This document shows, piece after piece, positions 32,468-41,445 of a stretch of DNA of 48,981 nucleotides (position 1 is the first letter of the stretch; each line of letters opens with the position of its first letter). Under the pieces are notes generated by a model that did no database searches, was not told where the DNA came from, and saw only the letters and a program-made list of their open reading frames with translations. The position numbers and the translations under genes were made by a program. Location of the stretch: positions 1 to 48,981 of the forward strand of contig JAKFVH010000220.1 in NCBI GenBank assembly GCA_021732285.1. Reading direction: 5' to 3'. Source of the stretch: Reyranella sp. (GTDB lineage Bacteria; Pseudomonadota; Alphaproteobacteria; Reyranellales; Reyranellaceae).

Positions 32468-33385
32468 CTACAGCCTCAATTCGCCCTCGGCCTCCCGCTG
32501 CTTCTGATCCTCGATCTGGATCGTCGTATGCGACAGGCCAAAACCGGTCTTCATCGCTTCTCGGGCACTGAGAAGCGCCGCCTGCGCCTGGCCAATATCG
32601 GCCACGACGAGATGGCAACTCATGGCGTTGAGCCCGGATGTTATGGTCCACACGTGGAGGTCGTGCACGGCCGTCACGCCCGGAATGGCCAGCAGCTTCC
32701 GTTCCAGCAGCGCGAGGTCGACCTCGGGCGGCGTGCCCTCCAGAAGGATGTGGATCGCCTGCTTGAGCAGGATCCAGGTGCGCGGCACAATGAAAAGCCC
32801 GATGCCGGCGCCGATGATGGGATCGGCCAGGGTCCAGCCGGTGAGCATGACGACACCCGCAGCGACGATGACACCGAGCGAGCCCAGCATGTCGCTCAGC
32901 ACCTCGAAATAAGCCCCCTTCACATTGAGGCTCTCCGACGATCCCGCCGACAGGAGCTTCATGCTGGCCAAATTGACGGCAAGACCGACCACAGCCACCA
33001 CCAGCATCGGACCGCCAAGGATATCCGGCGGATTCACGAAGCGCTGATAGGCCTCATAGAGGATGTAGATCGTCAACAGCAAAAGGACGACAGCGTTCGT
33101 CAGCGCCGACAGGACCTCCATGCGGACGTAACCGTAGGTCACGCGTGGCGTCGCGGGGCGCTCGGAGAACCGGATGGCGATCAGCGCCAGCGCCAGACCG
33201 CCTGCATCGGTCAACATGTGCGCCGCGTCCGCAAGCAGTGCGAGGCTGCCCGTCCACAGGCCGCCGACGACTTCGACCGTCATGAAGGACGATGTAAGAG
33301 CAAGAGCCGCTACGAGCCTGTTCTTATGCCGGCCCGTAGCGGTCCCGGTCGGAGTGGCCTCTGCTTGCGAAAGCGCCGCGGCCAT
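32468..33385 (-). CDS. CDF-family cation efflux protein (CzcD/ZitB-like)
   Basis: A 305-residue cation diffusion facilitator with six helices and a C-terminal cytoplasmic domain. SLALLADAAHMLTDAGGLALAL provides the metal-site His and Asp of helix II, and YFEVLSDMLGSLGVIVAAGV those of helix V. The C-terminal part (VDLALLERKLLAIPGVTAVH, HDLHVWTITSGLNAMSCHLV) is the ferredoxin-like dimerisation domain. It exports Zn2+, Co2+ or Cd2+ by proton antiport. The N terminus lacks the long His-rich loop of some relatives. A consensus TATAAT lies just upstream (33404-33409). A decayed paralogue is at 36858. Confidence 0.9.
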   Translation of the reverse strand: MAAALSQAEATPTGTATGRHKNRLVAALALTSSFMTVEVVGGLWTGSLALLADAAHMLTDAGGLALALIAIRFSERPATPRVTYGYVRMEVLSALTNAVVLLLLTIYILYEAYQRFVNPPDILGGPMLVVAVVGLAVNLASMKLLSAGSSESLNVKGAYFEVLSDMLGSLGVIVAAGVVMLTGWTLADPIIGAGIGLFIVPRTWILLKQAIHILLEGTPPEVDLALLERKLLAIPGVTAVHDLHVWTITSGLNAMSCHLVVADIGQAQAALLSAREAMKTGFGLSHTTIQIEDQKQREAEGELRL

Positions 33386-33403
33386 GATCAAACTGTTGTT
33401 GTC

Positions 33404-33409
33404 ATTATA
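33404..33409 (-). promoter_or_regulatory. Consensus -10 (TATAAT) for the CDF gene
   Basis: Reading minus, TATAAT is followed by GACAACAACAGTTTGATC and the ATG at 33385, so the leader would be about 10-12 nt with no ribosome-binding site. No good -35 at 17 bp is visible, which may mean an activator (MerR-type) is needed. Confidence 0.45.
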
Positions 33410-33445
33410 GGAACGCGCTCTGGCGACTGCGTGACGCAGTGTTCA

Positions 33446-33793
33446 TTAATCGAAGAGGTTTCCGAGGAATGACCGTCTCCGGCCGCGTCCGTGGTGGCCG
33501 CCGCCATGCCCGCCGCGCCCATCATCATAGTAGCGATCCTGGGCCGGATAGGGCTGGCCCTGTGGGGCCGGTTGCGCTGCATAGGATTGGGCTTGCGCAC
33601 CTTGAACCTCTTCGCTCGCGCTGCGCTCGATGATCTTGTCGAGTTCACCGCGATCCAGCCAGACGCCCCTGCATTTCGGACAATAATCGATTTCAATGCC
33701 CTGGCGCTCGCTCATGATCAGATCGACCCTGCAGGCGGGACAAAGAAGTCCATGCCCCTTGGCGTCAGGCGCGGTATTTGCGGTGTCTGCCAT
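33446..33793 (-). CDS. TFIIB-type zinc-ribbon protein
   Basis: A 115-residue protein. GLLCPACRVDLIMSERQGIE and IDYCPKCRGVWLDRGELDKI form a CxxC...CxxC zinc ribbon of the zf-TFIIB bacterial family, whose Trp-Leu-Asp-x-Gly-Glu-Leu tail is diagnostic. The rest is Gln/Pro/Tyr-rich, then a His/Gly/Arg-rich tail (GGHGGGHHGRGRRRSFLG). Similar proteins are often found as partners of membrane or stress proteins, but the role is unknown. Here it lies 61 bp upstream of the CDF exporter on the same strand. The His-rich tail could bind metal. Confidence 0.82.
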   Translation of the reverse strand: MADTANTAPDAKGHGLLCPACRVDLIMSERQGIEIDYCPKCRGVWLDRGELDKIIERSASEEVQGAQAQSYAAQPAPQGQPYPAQDRYYDDGRGGHGGGHHGRGRRRSFLGNLFD

Positions 33794-34032
33794 TCTTTTC
33801 TCCTCCAGTCCAAAGCGAGCCGTAGTGGCCGCTCGTCTCCATATGGGAACTCCAGTGGCTAGAGGTTCAAGGTTCTTGCAATCAACGCTCTACAGTAGCC
33901 CAGCCTGGTGCGACAATTCCGCACAGAACTATCCCATGATCGGGCACTTGCCGCGGGTGGCCGCGCCCAAAAATGTGGATCGATCTCGTCCTGATGTTTT
34001 CCCACCGCCAATGCCACTCTGACAGCGCGGCG

Positions 34033-36519
34033 TCACCCGCCATTGTTTCGATAGGCAAGAAGCCTCAGGGCATTGAAAACCACGAGCAGGGTCGAGCCCT
34101 CGTGCACTGCGACCGCGGGGCCGATGCCAAGACCAAGAATGGTCGCGGGCACGAGCAGTGCCACCACGCCCAGGCTGACGACGACGTTCTGGAGGATCAC
34201 CGAACGCGTGGTGCGGCTCAATCCGACAGCGAACGGCAGGTTGGCGAGGTCGTCGGCCATCAGGGCGACGTCGGCGGTCTCCATCGCCACGTCGGATCCG
34301 GCGGCGCCCATGACGATGCCCACCGTGGCGTTGGCCATCGCCGGGGCGTCGTTGACGCCGTCGCCGACCATCGCGACCTTGCCCTCGGCACGCAGCTTCT
34401 TGATGGCCTCGACCTTGTCTTCCGGCATCAGGTCGCCCCAAGCTTCGTCGAGGCCGACCTCATGCGCGATCGCCTCGGCGACCTTCTGGTGGTCGCCGGA
34501 GATCATGATCATCCGCCGGATGCCAAGCGCGCGCAGACGCGCCAGCGCCGCCTTCGCGGCCGCGCGCGGCGTGTCCATCAACCCGATGGCGCCGAGGTCG
34601 CGGTCGCCCTGCCGCACGACCATGGTCGTGCGCCCGGCCTCGCGCAGCGACGCGATGGCATCCTGCATGGCAGTGGAGAGTGGCGCGATGCCCTCGGCGC
34701 CGAACATCTCAGCCTTGCCGATCAATACCCTGTTGCCGTCGACATTCGCGGCGACGCCGCGCCCGGTCAGGCTTGCGAGATCGCTGGCTCGAGGGACCTC
34801 ATCCCCGCCGAGGCGCTCGCGGCCGTCACGCGCGATGGCACGGGCGAGCGGATGATCGCTCACGCCCTCGACGGCGACCGCCACCCGTAGCAAGTCCTTC
34901 TCCGCGATACCGGGGGCGGGCACGACATCGGTAATGCGCGGCTTGCCCACCGTCAGAGTGCCGGTCTTGTCGAAGGCGATCGCCGAAAGCGAACCAAGGT
35001 TCTCGAGCGGGCCGCCCCCCTTGACCAGGACACCACCGCGCGCGGCGCGCGCTACAGCCGACAGCACGGCGCTCGGAGTCGCGATGGCGAGCGCGCAGGG
35101 ACTGGCGGCGACCAGCACGGCCATGGCGCGATAGAAGCTGTCGCGGAACGGCTCGTCGATCACAATCCAGGAGAACAGCAGCAGCACCGCCAGCGTCAGG
35201 ACGGCCGGCACGAAGAGGCGCTCGAACTTCTCGGTGAAGCGCTGGGTCGGCGATTTCTGCGTCTCCGCTTCACTGACCATCCGGACCACCTTGGCAAGGG
35301 CGCTGTCGGTGGATTTGCGCGTGACCTCGATCTCGATGGCGCCACTGCCGTTGATGGTGCCAGCAAAGACGCGGTGGGCGAGATCGAGCTCGTCCGGATT
35401 TGCACGGGCTGCCACCGCGTCGGCGACGGCCTGCTTATCGGCGGGGATGCTCTCGCCCGTCACTGGTGCCTGGTTGACGCTGCTCTCGCCCGCTACCACG
35501 AAGCCGTCCGCCGGGAGACGCGCGTCCGGCTTGACGACGACGATGTCGCCCAGGGCGAGCTCCTCGACGGGCACCTCCTGCAGGTCGCGGCCGCGCCTGA
35601 CGAGGGCTGTCCGGGGTGCGAGTTCCGCCAGCGCCTCGATCGCGCGCTTCGCGCGACCCATGGCGTAGTGCTCGAGCGCATGGCCGAGGCTGAACAGGAA
35701 GAGCAGGAGCGCGCCTTCCGCCCATGCGCCGAGCGCGGCGGCGCCGGCTGCGGCGACCAGCATCAGAGTGTCGATCTCGAACCGCTTCAGGCGCAGATTG
35801 TCGATCGCCTCGCGCAGCGTGAAGAACCCGCCAAAGAAATAGGCACCGAGATAGAAGGCGAGCGGCGCCCAGACCGGAACCGGCAGAAACATTTCCATCA
35901 AGTAGCCGCCGCCGAGCAGGCCGCCGCACGCCAGGGCGAAGATCAGCTCGGTGTTCGGTCCAAGGATGCCGCCTTCGTGGTCGTGCTCTGCTTCTTCCGC
36001 TCCGTGTCTCTCCGCCCGGTGATCGTGCCCGGCATGGTCATCGGCGCCGGCGCGTGCTTTCGCGGAACCTCTGGTGCGCATCTGGTCCAGTTCGCGCGCA
36101 AGCGCCGCTTCCGAGGTGACGGATCGATCGAATTCGATGCGCACAGCTCCAGCGGCACTGGCTTCCGCCTCCAGGACCCCCGGCAGCGCGCGCAATCGTT
36201 CGGCGATAGTGCGCGCACGTCGCTCATGCTGGATGTCGAGCTGCCACACTGCGTGGCCGTAACGCTCCGCGATCCTCGCGCCGGCTGCGGTAACCAATTC
36301 GCGGATGCGCGGCAGCGGCAGAACGGCAGCATCATAGTGAACGCAGAGCTGAGCAGCCTCGCCATCAGGAGTGGCGACGTGAACCTCCTCGATCCCCTCG
36401 CGCCCGCGCATCTCCGATATCAGCCGCGTCACGCAGGCATCGGCGGCGTCATGTACCTCCGGAAGCAGGATCGGGATGTCCAAGCGCAGCTTGCCAGTCA
36501 CGTTCAAGTTTTGAGCCAT
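34033..36519 (-). CDS. P1B-type heavy-metal ATPase (P1B-4-like)
   Basis: An 828-residue transporter. Phosphorylation site DKTGT (Asp517), the transmembrane metal motif SPC in VLVAASPCALAIATPS, TGES, the nucleotide-site pair SDHPLA and the hinge GDGVNDAP are present. SPC with HEGST in the last helices (AVAVHEGSTLLVVFN) points to the P1B-4 group, which exports Co2+, Fe2+ or Zn2+, rather than the CPC Cu/Zn pumps. The N terminus has two ferredoxin-like domains without CxxC and then a His-rich linker (DDHAGHDHRAERHGAEEAEH). Efflux to the periplasm is inferred. Upstream of it, 338 bp lead to a divergent decayed CDF gene. Confidence 0.88.
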   Translation of the reverse strand: MAQNLNVTGKLRLDIPILLPEVHDAADACVTRLISEMRGREGIEEVHVATPDGEAAQLCVHYDAAVLPLPRIRELVTAAGARIAERYGHAVWQLDIQHERRARTIAERLRALPGVLEAEASAAGAVRIEFDRSVTSEAALARELDQMRTRGSAKARAGADDHAGHDHRAERHGAEEAEHDHEGGILGPNTELIFALACGGLLGGGYLMEMFLPVPVWAPLAFYLGAYFFGGFFTLREAIDNLRLKRFEIDTLMLVAAAGAAALGAWAEGALLLFLFSLGHALEHYAMGRAKRAIEALAELAPRTALVRRGRDLQEVPVEELALGDIVVVKPDARLPADGFVVAGESSVNQAPVTGESIPADKQAVADAVAARANPDELDLAHRVFAGTINGSGAIEIEVTRKSTDSALAKVVRMVSEAETQKSPTQRFTEKFERLFVPAVLTLAVLLLFSWIVIDEPFRDSFYRAMAVLVAASPCALAIATPSAVLSAVARAARGGVLVKGGGPLENLGSLSAIAFDKTGTLTVGKPRITDVVPAPGIAEKDLLRVAVAVEGVSDHPLARAIARDGRERLGGDEVPRASDLASLTGRGVAANVDGNRVLIGKAEMFGAEGIAPLSTAMQDAIASLREAGRTTMVVRQGDRDLGAIGLMDTPRAAAKAALARLRALGIRRMIMISGDHQKVAEAIAHEVGLDEAWGDLMPEDKVEAIKKLRAEGKVAMVGDGVNDAPAMANATVGIVMGAAGSDVAMETADVALMADDLANLPFAVGLSRTTRSVILQNVVVSLGVVALLVPATILGLGIGPAVAVHEGSTLLVVFNALRLLAYRNNGG

Positions 36520-36642
36520 ATCGAACCCACTGCAAGAGGAAGCTCCCTGCGGTCCATTCGGTTTCCATCTTCGCCGGCTCTCGTCCTCCTATAAGCCGCC
36601 GTAGTACCATGGTCTGGCACAGGCTGCGGCCGGCCGCGTCCC

Positions 36643-36659
36643 TAGGCAGTGTGTGCCTA
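36643..36659. promoter_or_regulatory. Inverted repeat TAGGCA-N5-TGCCTA
   Basis: TAGGCA (36643-36648) and TGCCTA (36654-36659) flank GTGTG in the 338-bp gap between the P1B ATPase and the truncated CDF gene. It may be an operator for a metal-responsive regulator. Apart from this the gap holds no convincing gene. A 38-residue frame at 36752 has no recognisable motif. Confidence 0.35.
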
Positions 36660-36857
36660 AACGACCGATTTCGATTCGCCACTCTAGCCTGATCTACACG
36701 AAGAAGCAGAGTCACAATCTGGGACCTCAATATGCATAGGCGGAAGTAAAGATGAACACGGCCGCACGGTTAGATCATATATTCGACGTCCTTTCGGATG
36801 ATCGCTTCGGTCGGGGCGAGAGCGGCAGTACCCGAATCTGGCCAGGGAAGCTGCGGC

Positions 36858-37487
36858 ATGAGCGATAAAGATCCGGCCACCGGGGGGGCTGTCGCCGGGC
36901 ATAGGGGCAGGCTTGTAATAGCGCTTTCTGTCACTGTGGCCTTCGCGGCCATTGAGGTTATAGGTGGATTGCAGGCGGCGAGTCTCGCGCTTCTCGCAGA
37001 CGCAGCCCACATGTTGATCTCTGCGTCTGGATTGGCGCTAGTGCTGATCGCCAACCAAAACAAGGAACGGTGCGCCATGCCTGTGAAGGCTCACGGCTAT
37101 GGCCATGCAGGAGCTATCGTTCTGATGGGTTGCGCATTTTTTCTGCTGTTCGTGGTCTGCATTCTCTACGAGGCTTACCAGCGCTCGCTGAACCCGCCGG
37201 AAGTTCGGGGGGATCTTATGCTGATCATCGCGATGGGCAGCCTGATCATCAACTTGGGCAGCATGAAGCTTCTGGCCGCAGAGTCGTCGCATCGTCCTCA
37301 CGGCAAAAGGCCTTGGGTCAGCATCCTACATGACATGCCGGGCTCGCTGGAGGTAATCATTACTGCAATCATAGTTGTGTTGACGGGTTGGTCGGTGGTC
37401 GACCCCATTGTCGGGGCAGCCATCGGGCTCTACATCATTCCGCGAACATGGGTCCTCGCGAATCGGGCGATTCGATATCAAAGCTGA
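36858..37487 (+). pseudogene. Truncated, decayed CDF-family gene
   Basis: A 209-residue frame clearly related to the CDF protein at 32468: VAFAAIEVIGGLQAASLALL, LADAAHMLISASGLALVLIA, CILYEAYQRSLNPPEVRGDL and VVDPIVGAAIGLYIIPRTWV. The helix-II metal site has changed from HMLTDAG to HMLISAS, losing the Asp. Helix IV-V sequence is altered (SILHDMPGSLEVI). The entire C-terminal cytoplasmic domain (~95 residues) is gone. The gene is lower in GC than its neighbours. I infer loss of function, although a membrane-only CDF cannot be excluded. Confidence 0.72.
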
Positions 37488-38161
37488 TGGCGCTTGACCT
37501 GAACGGACCGGACACTTTAAGCCGGATAACGCATTTCCGAACCGACGATATGCCAAGCGCACGATCGACGGCGGCGTTCACCGTAGCAGAGACGCCGCGA
37601 CTTTGACGTTCCGGTGCGATGCATCCGCCCTGTGGCTTAGCCGCTCAATGACGGAAGCCACCAGATCCGGATCGACCCCGCGGGGTTCTCTCGGGCAAGC
37701 GGGCCGGTGACTGCTAGGGTCGCCATCTGGTGCCCCTCGCCATCACTGCCAGCGAACAGACGGTTCTTATGTCCTGGCGCCACCGGACAGAATCTCGTTC
37801 GCCTTGATTGGCGACTAGTAGCTCGTCACTGAGATTTGGACGGTTTGACCGTGAGCCCCCCGGCCAGGCGGTGGCTGCTGGACCGATGACAGCATTGCCC
37901 GCAGTCGGGTTGGGCCGCGCAATCCTTGGTTTGACGACGGCGGCGGCCCGCAATAGGCCCCCCTCGCGGAGCCCAAAAGTCGCCGGATCGAAGCGCGGCA
38001 TCGCCGCGCCAATGAGGCGGCCTCGCGGGACATAATCATAGTTATTGATAAGCACTGGGGGTTTCAGCAGGGTTCAACCGTCTGTCGCTCTATGGATCGT
38101 TGATCCGATTCACCTCAGCCGGTCCGGCAGGCCTGCAGTGCGCCGCCACTGCGCAAAGGTA
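37488..38161. other. 674-bp stretch without a recognisable gene
   Basis: No convincing gene is visible on either strand. The longest minus-strand frame (37714-38055, 113 residues, beginning MLINNYDYVPRGRLIGAAMP) has no family I recognise and no clear ribosome-binding site. Composition is more AT-rich than backbone genes, and the stretch lies between island and hrpB. It could be the right junction of the island and the debris of a lost gene. Confidence 0.4.
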
Positions 38162-40618
38162 CTAACGCGGCCGCGGCCGCACCCGCGCCGTCGGCTCGGC
38201 GATCAGCGGGTCGTCGGGCCAGTGGTGGCGGGGATAGCGGCCCTTGAGCTCGGCCTTCACCGCCTTGTAGCCGTTGGCCCAGAAGCTCGCGAGATCGCGT
38301 GTCACCTGGACCGGCCGGCGCGCCGGCGACAGCAGATGGATGGTCAACGGCACCTTGCCGCCGGCGACGCGCGGCGTGTCTAAAAGACCGAACATCTCCT
38401 GCAGGCGCACCGACAGCGTCGGCTCTGACGGATTGGCATAGTCGATCGGTACGCGCGAACCGCTCGGTACTTCGACATGCGTCGGCGCCAGGCGATCGAG
38501 CTCGCGCTGCCGGTCCCACGGCACCAGCGATTTCAGAGCGGCTACAAGGTCGATCCGCGCCAGATGGCTGCGCCGCGACACGCCGTCGAGGAATGGTGCC
38601 AGCCATGTGTCGAGCGATCCGAGCAACATCTGGTCAGACAGGTCGGGCCAGCCGTCGTCCTGGGTGCGCAGGAAGGTGATGCGCTCGCGCCACTTCGCGA
38701 GATCGTCCGACCATGGCAGCGCGCCCAGGCCAAGCTGGCGGATGCCCTCGATCATCGCCGCCTTGAGCTTGTCGGCGTCGGGATTCGCCAGCGGCTTGTC
38801 CTCGAGCAGCAGAGCACCCAGGCGTCGGCGGCGCCGTGCCAGCACGACGCCTTCGCGTTCGCTCCACCGCAGCGCTTCCTCGTCGACGATCTGCTCGGCG
38901 AACAGTTCTTCGATCTCGTCGAGGCCGATTGGTGCCGCGAGAAAGATGCGCGAGTCCTGGGCAGAGCCGTCGAGATCGGCCACCACCAAAAACTCGTCGT
39001 TGGCCATCGGATCGCCGTCCGGCAGCGCTGCACCTCGGCCGCCCGACAGGAGATAGCGGTTGGTTCCCGGGCGGCGCCGGCCGATGCGGTCGGGATAGGC
39101 GAGGGCCAGCAGGGCGCCGGTCATCGACACGTCGGGCCGGTCGTCGCCGGCGCCGCGCGGCATCAGGCGGCGTGCCTGCTCCTGAATCAGGCGCAGCGCG
39201 CCGTCGCGTTTGCCGCTCAAGGCGATGTCGACGCGGTGGCGCAGGTCGACGTCGCGCTGGCCCGGCGGCGGGCGCAGGAAGTCGCGCTCGCTCAGGATCG
39301 CGGCCAGCAGGGCGGCGATCCGGCCTTGGCCGAGCTCTCGGCCTTTCAATACGAGGTGCGCCAGCCGAGGATGCTGGCCCAACCGCGCCATTGCCCGACC
39401 ATGCGGCGTGATCGCGCCCGATTTGTCCAAGGCGCCAAGATCGACGAGCAGGGCGCGCGCGGTGGCGAGCGACGCGGCCGGTGGTGGCGTCAGCCAGGGC
39501 AGGGTGGCGTCGTTGGCGCCCCACAGGGCCAGCTCCAGGGCGAGCGGCGCGAGATCGGCGTCCAAAATCTCGGGCGGCGTGAAGGGCAGCAGGCCGCGCT
39601 GCTGCTCCTCGGGCCATAGGCGATAGCACACACCGGGCTCGAGGCGGCCGGCGCGGCCGCGGCGCTGGTCGGCCGAGGCCTGGCTGACGCGCACGGTCTC
39701 CAGCCGCGTCATGCCCGAGCGCGGCGCGAAGCGCGGCACGCGCATCAGGCCCGAATCGATCACGATGCGCACGCCCTCGATGGTGAGGCTGGTCTCGGCG
39801 ATCGAGGTCGCCAGCACGACCTTGCGCCGGCCGGCCGGCGATGGCGCGATGGCGCGATCCTGGTCGGCCGGCGAGAGATCGCCGTAGAGCGGCGCCAAGT
39901 CGACGTTGCTGCCGAAATCCAGGCGCTCCTCGACGCGGCGGATCTCGCCGACGCCGGGCAGGAACACCAGGGCGCTGCCGCTCTCCTCGGCGAGCGCGCG
40001 GCGCACCGTCGAGGCGACACTGTCCTCGATGCGGCCGGCGGCCTCGCGGTCGAGATAGCGCGTGTCGACCGGGAACATGCGGCCGGCCGATTCGACGACC
40101 GGCGCGCCGCCCAGGCGATCGGACACCGGGCCGGGATCGAGGGTCGCCGACATGGCGATGACGCGCAGGTCGTCGCGCAACGCCGTCTGCGCCTCGCGCA
40201 CCAGGGCGAAGGACAGGTCGGTCTCCAGGCCGCGCTCGTGCAGCTCGTCGAAGATCACGCAGCCGATGCCGTCGAGTGACGGGTCGTCCTGCAGCATCCG
40301 GAGAAAGAGGCCGTCGGTCACGACTTCGATCCGCGTGCGCGGCCCGACCTTGGTGTCGAGCCGCACGCGATAGCCCACGGTTTCGCCAACCGGCTCGCCC
40401 AAGGTCGCCGCCATACGCCGGGCGGCGGCGCGCGCCGCCAGCCGCCGCGGCTCCTGCATGACGATCTTGGCCTTGCCGAGCCATGGCGCGTCGAGCAGCG
40501 CCAAGGGCACGCGCGTCGTCTTGCCGGCGCCCGGCGGCGCCACCAGCACGGCCGCATTGCGCGCCGACAACGCCTCCTTCAGGCGCGGCAGGGCTTCGTC
40601 GACGGGAAGGGACTCCAT
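38162..40618 (-). CDS. hrpB: ATP-dependent helicase HrpB
   Basis: An 818-residue DExH-box protein. Walker A is APPGAGKTT (residues ~28-36), the DExH box is FDELHER, motif III is MSATLD, and QRRGRAGRLEPGVCYRLW is motif VI. A helicase-associated region and the HrpB-specific C terminus follow (PARRPVQVTRDLASFWANGY, KAELKGRYPRHHWPDDPL). The ending PHHW..DP.AEPT is diagnostic of HrpB. Function in bacteria is RNA-related but poorly defined. It carries one minus-strand CTT-TTA step (38380). Upstream lies a vapBC pair on the same strand, 37 bp away. Confidence 0.93.
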   Translation of the reverse strand: MESLPVDEALPRLKEALSARNAAVLVAPPGAGKTTRVPLALLDAPWLGKAKIVMQEPRRLAARAAARRMAATLGEPVGETVGYRVRLDTKVGPRTRIEVVTDGLFLRMLQDDPSLDGIGCVIFDELHERGLETDLSFALVREAQTALRDDLRVIAMSATLDPGPVSDRLGGAPVVESAGRMFPVDTRYLDREAAGRIEDSVASTVRRALAEESGSALVFLPGVGEIRRVEERLDFGSNVDLAPLYGDLSPADQDRAIAPSPAGRRKVVLATSIAETSLTIEGVRIVIDSGLMRVPRFAPRSGMTRLETVRVSQASADQRRGRAGRLEPGVCYRLWPEEQQRGLLPFTPPEILDADLAPLALELALWGANDATLPWLTPPPAASLATARALLVDLGALDKSGAITPHGRAMARLGQHPRLAHLVLKGRELGQGRIAALLAAILSERDFLRPPPGQRDVDLRHRVDIALSGKRDGALRLIQEQARRLMPRGAGDDRPDVSMTGALLALAYPDRIGRRRPGTNRYLLSGGRGAALPDGDPMANDEFLVVADLDGSAQDSRIFLAAPIGLDEIEELFAEQIVDEEALRWSEREGVVLARRRRRLGALLLEDKPLANPDADKLKAAMIEGIRQLGLGALPWSDDLAKWRERITFLRTQDDGWPDLSDQMLLGSLDTWLAPFLDGVSRRSHLARIDLVAALKSLVPWDRQRELDRLAPTHVEVPSGSRVPIDYANPSEPTLSVRLQEMFGLLDTPRVAGGKVPLTIHLLSPARRPVQVTRDLASFWANGYKAVKAELKGRYPRHHWPDDPLIAEPTARVRPRPR

Positions 40619-40655
40619 CGCGGCGGCTTATAGCCGTGGCCGCGGACAAGGTCGA

Positions 40656-41093
40656 TCAAGTGGTAACGAGGGGGTTGACCACCGAAAGGCCGGCGAAGCG
40701 ATTGAAGTCCCGATCGGCCGACCATAGTTCGCGGACGCCGTGTTGTCGGCAAAGCGCCACGATGCGCGCATCGTGAACACGTGGACCGACTATGCGTCCG
40801 GCCGTGAGCAGCGTGCGCAATGTCGACCAGTGTTCGGCTGCCTCGGCCAGAAGCACCAGTGTCGGGGATTCAACCCATGCGTCGACTTGATCAATCGCTC
40901 GGGCAAGTGGCGAAGCCGGCGCATAGATGCGGGGATGTGTCACGATGGCCAGGAACTCGTGCAGGCAGGGCCAGGGAATCGCCCACGTGGCAGACCCTTC
41001 GGCGAGCTCCGCTATCCTTTCGGAAGCCGCATCATGGAACGGCGAATCCTCGCGATGCGCGTATACGAGAACGTTCGTATCGACGGCGATCAA
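40656..41093 (-). CDS. PIN-domain toxin (VapC-type)
   Basis: A 145-residue PIN-domain ribonuclease. The acidic metal site is Asp5 (IAVDTNVLVYA), Glu46 (CLHEFLAIV), Asp108 (GPRVHDARIVALC) and Asp127/Asp129 (WSADRDF). VapC toxins cut tRNA or rRNA and are held inactive by VapB. The start is TTG at 41093, overlapping the antitoxin stop as TTGA, so translation is coupled. All catalytic acids are present, so the toxin looks functional. The family type with WSADRDF is common in proteobacteria. Confidence 0.87.
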   Translation of the reverse strand: MIAVDTNVLVYAHREDSPFHDAASERIAELAEGSATWAIPWPCLHEFLAIVTHPRIYAPASPLARAIDQVDAWVESPTLVLLAEAAEHWSTLRTLLTAGRIVGPRVHDARIVALCRQHGVRELWSADRDFNRFAGLSVVNPLVTT

Positions 41094-41335
41094 CTGCCAC
41101 GGCCTTCGTAGGCGAGGTCACGGATATGTTCCCACGAGGCGTCGCGAAGTCCTGGCTGAAGGCCCTTGCCCTTGAAGCTGGCACGGCGCAGCTTGAACGG
41201 AGCGCCGGGTTTGGTCTCCGCGACGACCCGATGCAGGCCGCGCTCGATCAGAGTGCGCAGGGTCACGCCTTCACGGGCCGCCGTCTTTCGGGCTTCACGC
41301 AGAAGTGAATCGGAGATCTCAACTGTCGTCTTCAT
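41090..41335 (-). CDS. VapB-type antitoxin
   Basis: An 81-residue protein starting MKTTVEISDSLLREARKTAA, a ribbon-helix-helix fold, followed by REGVTLRTLIERGLHRVVAE and a flexible C-terminal part (FKGKGLQPGLRDASWEHIRD) that would wrap the PIN toxin. It overlaps the toxin start by 4 nt. A palindromic operator lies just upstream. An in-frame ATG three codons earlier exists, but the ATG at 41335 is preceded by GGGGACC and gives the normal start. Confidence 0.85.
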   Translation of the reverse strand: MKTTVEISDSLLREARKTAAREGVTLRTLIERGLHRVVAETKPGAPFKLRRASFKGKGLQPGLRDASWEHIRDLAYEGRGS

Positions 41336-41344
41336 GGGGACCAT

Positions 41345-41374
41345 CCATATGGTTCATATCATATGGGTACCCAT
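41345..41374. promoter_or_regulatory. vapBC operator palindromes
   Basis: CCATATG (41345-41351) and CATATGG (41360-41366) form an inverted repeat with an 8-bp spacer, and ATGGGTACCCAT (41363-41374) is a perfect 12-bp palindrome that overlaps it. It lies 10-40 bp upstream of the antitoxin start. A VapBC complex is expected to bind such paired sites for autorepression. Confidence 0.65.
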
Positions 41375-41445
41375 ACCGTCGGCACAAGAGATGGCGCTGC
41401 ATCGTTGAAGCATTCTATGATCCGGCACCAGATCGAGGAAACGCC

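Noticed and set aside
36752..36868. A 38-residue frame between the P1B ATPase and the decayed CDF gene
   Set aside because: It overlaps the CDF start, has no motif and is too short to support.
37714..38055. A 113-residue minus-strand frame in the gene-poor stretch
   Set aside because: No recognised family, no clear ribosome-binding site and no coding-like residue pattern, so it is not called as a gene.
37620..38110. tRNA or attachment site at the right edge of the island
   Set aside because: A GGTTCAA-like string near 38070 has no acceptor or anticodon arm around it, and no matching direct repeat was found near 23.7 kb by eye.
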